DNA of 64,000 nt from Candidatus Gastranaerophilales bacterium (GTDB taxonomy: Bacteria; Cyanobacteriota; Vampirovibrionia; Gastranaerophilales; Gastranaerophilaceae). Below the pieces are notes generated by a model. The model did no database searches. It was given only the letters and a program-made list of their open reading frames with translations, and had not been told where the DNA came from. The position numbers were made by a program, and so were the translations under genes. The stretch is taken from contig CALVBB010000010.1 in the NCBI GenBank assembly GCA_944325705.1, forward strand, positions 1 to 64,000, read 5' to 3'. The first letter of the stretch is position 1, and every line of letters starts with the position of its first letter. Below are positions 61,125 through 64,000 of the stretch, in pieces.

Positions 61125-61251
61125 GCTGTTCTTCGTATATTTTTTATTTATAAGAATTTGCCTGTGTATGAAAATTTGTCTTTAGCGAATGGAGTTCCTG
61201 ACCAAATTTTTATAAACTGGCAAATTTTTAATTTCATAACAAGATTAAAAC

Positions 61252-61282
61252 AAAACAGACAGTCATTTGACTGTCTGTTTTA
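61252..61282. terminator. bidirectional terminator
   Basis: AAAACAGACAGTC pairs with GACTGTCTGTTTT around ATTT. It separates the prepilin region from secY, whose stop is at 61300. Confidence 0.9.
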
Positions 61283-61299
61283 GTCTTAACATTGTATGC

Positions 61300-62637
61300 T
61301 TACTGCTTCAGGAAGGATTCGTAATTCCTTGCCAGAAGATGCGTTCTAACCTGATTTATCAAATCAAGCGCAACACCGACCATGATTATTAACGAAGTGG
61401 CTCCGATACCCTGCAGGGTTTTAATATTTGTAATATAACTTGCAAAAGACGGAACCAATGCAATAACACCAAGTCCGATTGCTCCGATAAATGTTGTTTT
61501 GCTGAGAATTTTATCAAGAGCTTCAGCAGTCGGTTTGCCAGGTTTTATCCCCGGAATTGAAGATCCATATTTCTTAAGGTTAGTTGCAATATCCTTTGGC
61601 TGCATATTAGGCATAATTGATGCGTAAAAGAATGTTAAAGCAACAATTAACAAGAAATACATTACATAATATACAATTCCGTCAGGACTTAGCCAGTGCG
61701 CAAGATTCATTACCGCGTCTTTAACCGCAACAGATTTAAAGTTTGCCTGCCCGACAATGCTCAATACAGTAGACGGGAAAAGCAAAATAGCTACAGCAAA
61801 GATAATCGGCATAACTCCGCCCGGATTGAGTTTGAACGGAATGTATGAATTCATCCCGCCGTAAACTTTGTTTCCGACCTGACGCTTCGGGTTTACGATA
61901 ATAACTTTTCTGACAGCTTCCTGCATTATAACAATGAAAACCATTGTCAGGAAGAATATTGCAAGCAGAGCCAGAAGCCCTAATTGCAGTTGTGTACTAT
62001 GCGTTACCATCTGCGCAGTTCTTGAAGCATAAACCGGAATTCCTGAAAGAATACCGATAAAGATAATTAGCGAACCGCCGTTTCCGATACCCTTCTCAGT
62101 AATAAGCTCGGAAATCCACATAACAAGCATTGCACCTGCTGTGAGGACTGTAATTGAACTTATATAGAACATTATATGGTTAACATTCGGCTGAATAGCA
62201 CCCGGAAGGTGACGCATAAACAACATAAATATTAATGATTGGAATACTGCCAGAACAACAGTAAACACTCGTGTATACTGGGATAACTTCCTTCTGCCTG
62301 CTTCCCCTTCTTCCTTCTGTAATTTTTCCAGTGACGGAATTACAACAGAAATAAGCTGGACTATGATTGAAGATGTAATGAACGGTCCTATACCCAGTGC
62401 AAAGATGGATACATTACCAAGTGCACCTCCGGAAAATAAATCCAGAAATCCGATTATATTGTTACCCTGAGCAATGTTGCTGAAAACAGAATTGTTGATA
62501 CCGTAAAGAGGCATCTGTGCCCCAAATCTGAATGCAGCAATCATCATAAAAGTGAATATGATTTTCTGCTTTAAACCGGAAGCGTGCCACATTGACATCA
62601 AATCATCGGTAGAAGGCATTCTCATTCCCTGTGCCAT
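61300..62637 (-). CDS. secY: preprotein translocase subunit SecY
   Basis: This 445-residue protein is the channel subunit of the Sec translocon. Ten hydrophobic helices are visible, with family motifs such as GGALGNVSIFALGIGPFI, the plug region in the N-terminal third, RRKLSQYTR and SIPGIKPGKPTAEAL. It begins at the stop of rplO, in the classic spc operon order. SecY serves the exported proteins of this window, among them the SLH and lipoprotein genes. Confidence 0.97.
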   Translation of the reverse strand: MAQGMRMPSTDDLMSMWHASGLKQKIIFTFMMIAAFRFGAQMPLYGINNSVFSNIAQGNNIIGFLDLFSGGALGNVSIFALGIGPFITSSIIVQLISVVIPSLEKLQKEEGEAGRRKLSQYTRVFTVVLAVFQSLIFMLFMRHLPGAIQPNVNHIMFYISSITVLTAGAMLVMWISELITEKGIGNGGSLIIFIGILSGIPVYASRTAQMVTHSTQLQLGLLALLAIFFLTMVFIVIMQEAVRKVIIVNPKRQVGNKVYGGMNSYIPFKLNPGGVMPIIFAVAILLFPSTVLSIVGQANFKSVAVKDAVMNLAHWLSPDGIVYYVMYFLLIVALTFFYASIMPNMQPKDIATNLKKYGSSIPGIKPGKPTAEALDKILSKTTFIGAIGLGVIALVPSFASYITNIKTLQGIGATSLIIMVGVALDLINQVRTHLLARNYESFLKQ

Positions 62638-63089
62638 TATACTAACTCAACCTTTCCGCCTGCAGCTTCAATTTTAGCTTTAGCTGACGGGGTTACGTAG
62701 CTTGCTTTAACGGTTACTGCGGACTTAATATCACCATTACCGATTACTCTCAAGCCGTCTGCTGACGGATGAACTTTTTTAGCTTCTTTCAAAGCTTCAA
62801 GAGAAACTTCTTTCATGCCGAGTCTGTCGAGTTTAGTAACAGTGATTTCAGCGTAGTTGAGTTTATTGATAATTTCAAAGCCTTTTAATTTAGGCAATCT
62901 TCTGTAAGCCGGCATCTGGCCGCCTTCAAAACCTCTTTTTGCAGAGCTTCCGGAGCGTTGTCCTTCACCGTTGTGACCGCGGCAGGAAGTTTTACCTCTG
63001 CCTGATGAACGGCCTCTGCCTACACGTTTTGTTCTGTGTGTAGCGCCTTCAGCAGGTCTTAAGTCTTCTAATGTTATTGTATTTGCCAT
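62637..63089 (-). CDS. rplO: 50S ribosomal protein L15
   Basis: This 150-residue ribosomal protein has RRVGRGRSSGRGKTSCRGHNG-type basic start motifs, the GFEGGQMPAYRRLPKLKGF segment and the VTVKASYVTPSAKAKIEAAGG end. The stop is adjacent to the secY start. The gene sits between rpmD and secY, as in most bacteria. Confidence 0.97.
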   Translation of the reverse strand: MANTITLEDLRPAEGATHRTKRVGRGRSSGRGKTSCRGHNGEGQRSGSSAKRGFEGGQMPAYRRLPKLKGFEIINKLNYAEITVTKLDRLGMKEVSLEALKEAKKVHPSADGLRVIGNGDIKSAVTVKASYVTPSAKAKIEAAGGKVELV

Positions 63090-63114
63090 TTTATTTCCTC
63101 TTTCTTTCGATAAA

Positions 63115-63300
63115 TTATTCTGCTACTTCTAAAAGGTGTGATACTTTGTTAACCATACCCATGATAGTAGGTGTGTTGAAGTGTTCAACAACCTGATCTT
63201 TTTTTGTAAGACCGAGGCCTCTGACCACTTTTCTCTGAGCTTCGGATGCTCCGATTAAACCTCTTTTGAGTTTAATTTTTATTTGTTTATTTTCTGCCAT
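63115..63300 (-). CDS. rpmD: 50S ribosomal protein L30
   Basis: This 61-residue protein has KIKLKRGLIGASEAQRKVVR, GLGLTKKDQVVEHFNTPTIM and MVNKVSHLLEV, the L30 signature. Normal length. It lies between rpsE and rplO. Confidence 0.95.
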   Translation of the reverse strand: MAENKQIKIKLKRGLIGASEAQRKVVRGLGLTKKDQVVEHFNTPTIMGMVNKVSHLLEVAE

Positions 63301-63357
63301 AATTTTTATTCCTTTTTATTATTATAATTCAACTTCTAAAAACAATTAGAGCAGTGA

Positions 63358-64000
63358 CTAATTTAAGAGTTCTGCCATTGTAAGTCCGCGTTTTTTTGCA
63401 ACTTCAGAGAACGGAGTCAATCTTTTTAAAGCGTCCATTGTAGCGTTAGCCGCGTTAAGCGGAGATTTTGAACCTAAAGATTTTGACAGGATATTGCCGA
63501 TACCTGCAAGTTCAAGAACTGAACGAACAGCACCGCCGGCAATAATACCTGTACCTTCAGAAGCCGGTCTTAACATAACTGCACCTGCACCTGATTTACC
63601 TGTAATCGGATGCGGAATTGTTGTTTTGAAAATAGGAACTGTAATAAGATTTTTTCTGCCGTCAGCGATTGCTTTTTGGATAGCAATGATAACTTCAGAA
63701 GCCTTAGCACAGCCAACGCCTACCTGACCTTTCTGGTTGCCAACGATAACAATAGCTCTAAAGCTTAATTTTTTACCGCCTTTAACAACTTTTGTTACCC
63801 TGCTGATTTGAACAACTCTTTCAGTCCATTCGCTCTGCGGTTTTTCTTCGGAAGTTTCTATTTTTTTTCTTCCTCTGCCGCGTCTGCCTCTTGCCGGTTT
63901 TTCTTCTGCAGGCTGTTCCTGTACAGGAGCTGAAACTTCAGCTTCAACTGTTTCAGATTCAACAGCAGCAGTTTCTTCAACTGTAATTTCTTCTTTGTTT
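63358..64000 (-). CDS. rpsE: 30S ribosomal protein S5, partial, with long acidic N-terminal extension
   Basis: The frame is open from the right window edge to the stop at 63358, so the start is outside. The S5 core begins near [18 protein letters not shown] and continues with [39 protein letters not shown] and [19 protein letters not shown]. Ahead of it are at least 60 residues, first acidic ([16 protein letters not shown]), then Arg/Gly rich ([10 protein letters not shown]). Ordinary S5 has only a short N-terminus. The two-part extension is unusual but encoded in frame. Confidence 0.92.
   Translation of the reverse strand, partial: NKEEITVEETAAVESETVEAEVSAPVQEQPAEEKPARGRRGRGRKKIETSEEKPQSEWTERVVQISRVTKVVKGGKKLSFRAIVIVGNQKGQVGVGCAKASEVIIAIQKAIADGRKNLITVPIFKTTIPHPITGKSGAGAVMLRPASEGTGIIAGGAVRSVLELAGIGNILSKSLGSKSPLNAANATMDALKRLTPFSEVAKKRGLTMAELLN

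Noticed and set aside
1-64000. CRISPR array, prophage or replication origin
   Set aside because: No regularly spaced repeats, phage structural genes, integrase or DnaA-box cluster were found.

Overview
The window is an AT-rich bacterial chromosome segment that most resembles a gut non-photosynthetic cyanobacterial relative (Candidatus Melainabacteria/Vampirovibrionia, order Gastranaerophilales). This is an inference. It rests on several prepilin genes sharing the N-terminus FTLAEVLITLGIIG, an SLH-domain envelope protein together with a CsaB-type pyruvyltransferase, a RecG with a cyanobacterial-style N-terminal extension, a Tic20-like membrane protein, and many lineage-restricted proteins with Gly/Pro-rich or glycine-zipper regions. 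No phage, CRISPR array or complete insertion sequence was seen.

Layout. 1-8.0 kb: a 55-aa gene, a 730-aa membrane-associated protein, a probable 6S RNA, a prepilin gene carrying a 12-G tract, and a CpaE/TadZ-like ATPase next to a degenerate CpaF/TadA-like ATPase. 8.0-17.7 kb: uvrB, then convergent to it a tightly packed minus-strand operon (ClpX-type zinc finger, 536-aa protein, ruvX, DUF1292, Clp-N repeat protein, tilS, hpt, histidine kinase, membrane protein). 17.8-25.7 kb: TPR lipoprotein, lgt, MFS transporter, a candidate small RNA, pyk, SLH protein, Cys-rich secreted protein, uridine-kinase-like protein. 25.8-33.4 kb: small and glycine-zipper proteins, an isocitrate-dehydrogenase-like enzyme, a TMEM43-like protein, serS. 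33.4-41.5 kb: a Ski2-like helicase, a second prepilin gene with a 12-G tract, a NAGPA-type phosphodiester glycosidase, GNAT, Tic20-like, TPR, rsfS, rpiB. 41.5-52.4 kb: two tandem Gly/Cys-rich paralogues, recG, a CHASE2-type cyclase, eda/PfkB kinase/csaB, an EF-hand protein, tRNA-Leu(UAA). 52.4-64 kb: patatin, a polytopic membrane protein, a 702-aa protein, a PLP enzyme, PilZ, an XRE regulator, a third prepilin without a G tract, then secY-rplO-rpmD-rpsE (partial).

Two systems stand out. First, two unlinked prepilin genes (about 4.2 and 35.8 kb) share one design: strong RBS, ATG encoding MQN, about ten codons, a G12 tract, then an open prepilin frame. In both, the G12 leaves the start out of frame with the prepilin by the same offset, and a G11 or G14 tract would join them. 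This looks like slipped-strand phase variation of surface pilin-like proteins, with both copies OFF as sequenced. Second, seven sites share a promoter-like element, G(C/A)AATT, exactly 12 bases, then (A/T)A(T/A)ACTTTATAT. Six precede genes for small, glycine-zipper or Gly/Cys-rich proteins. The seventh precedes about 130 bases with no start codon that end in a strong terminator. This suggests a dedicated regulon for lineage-specific structural proteins.
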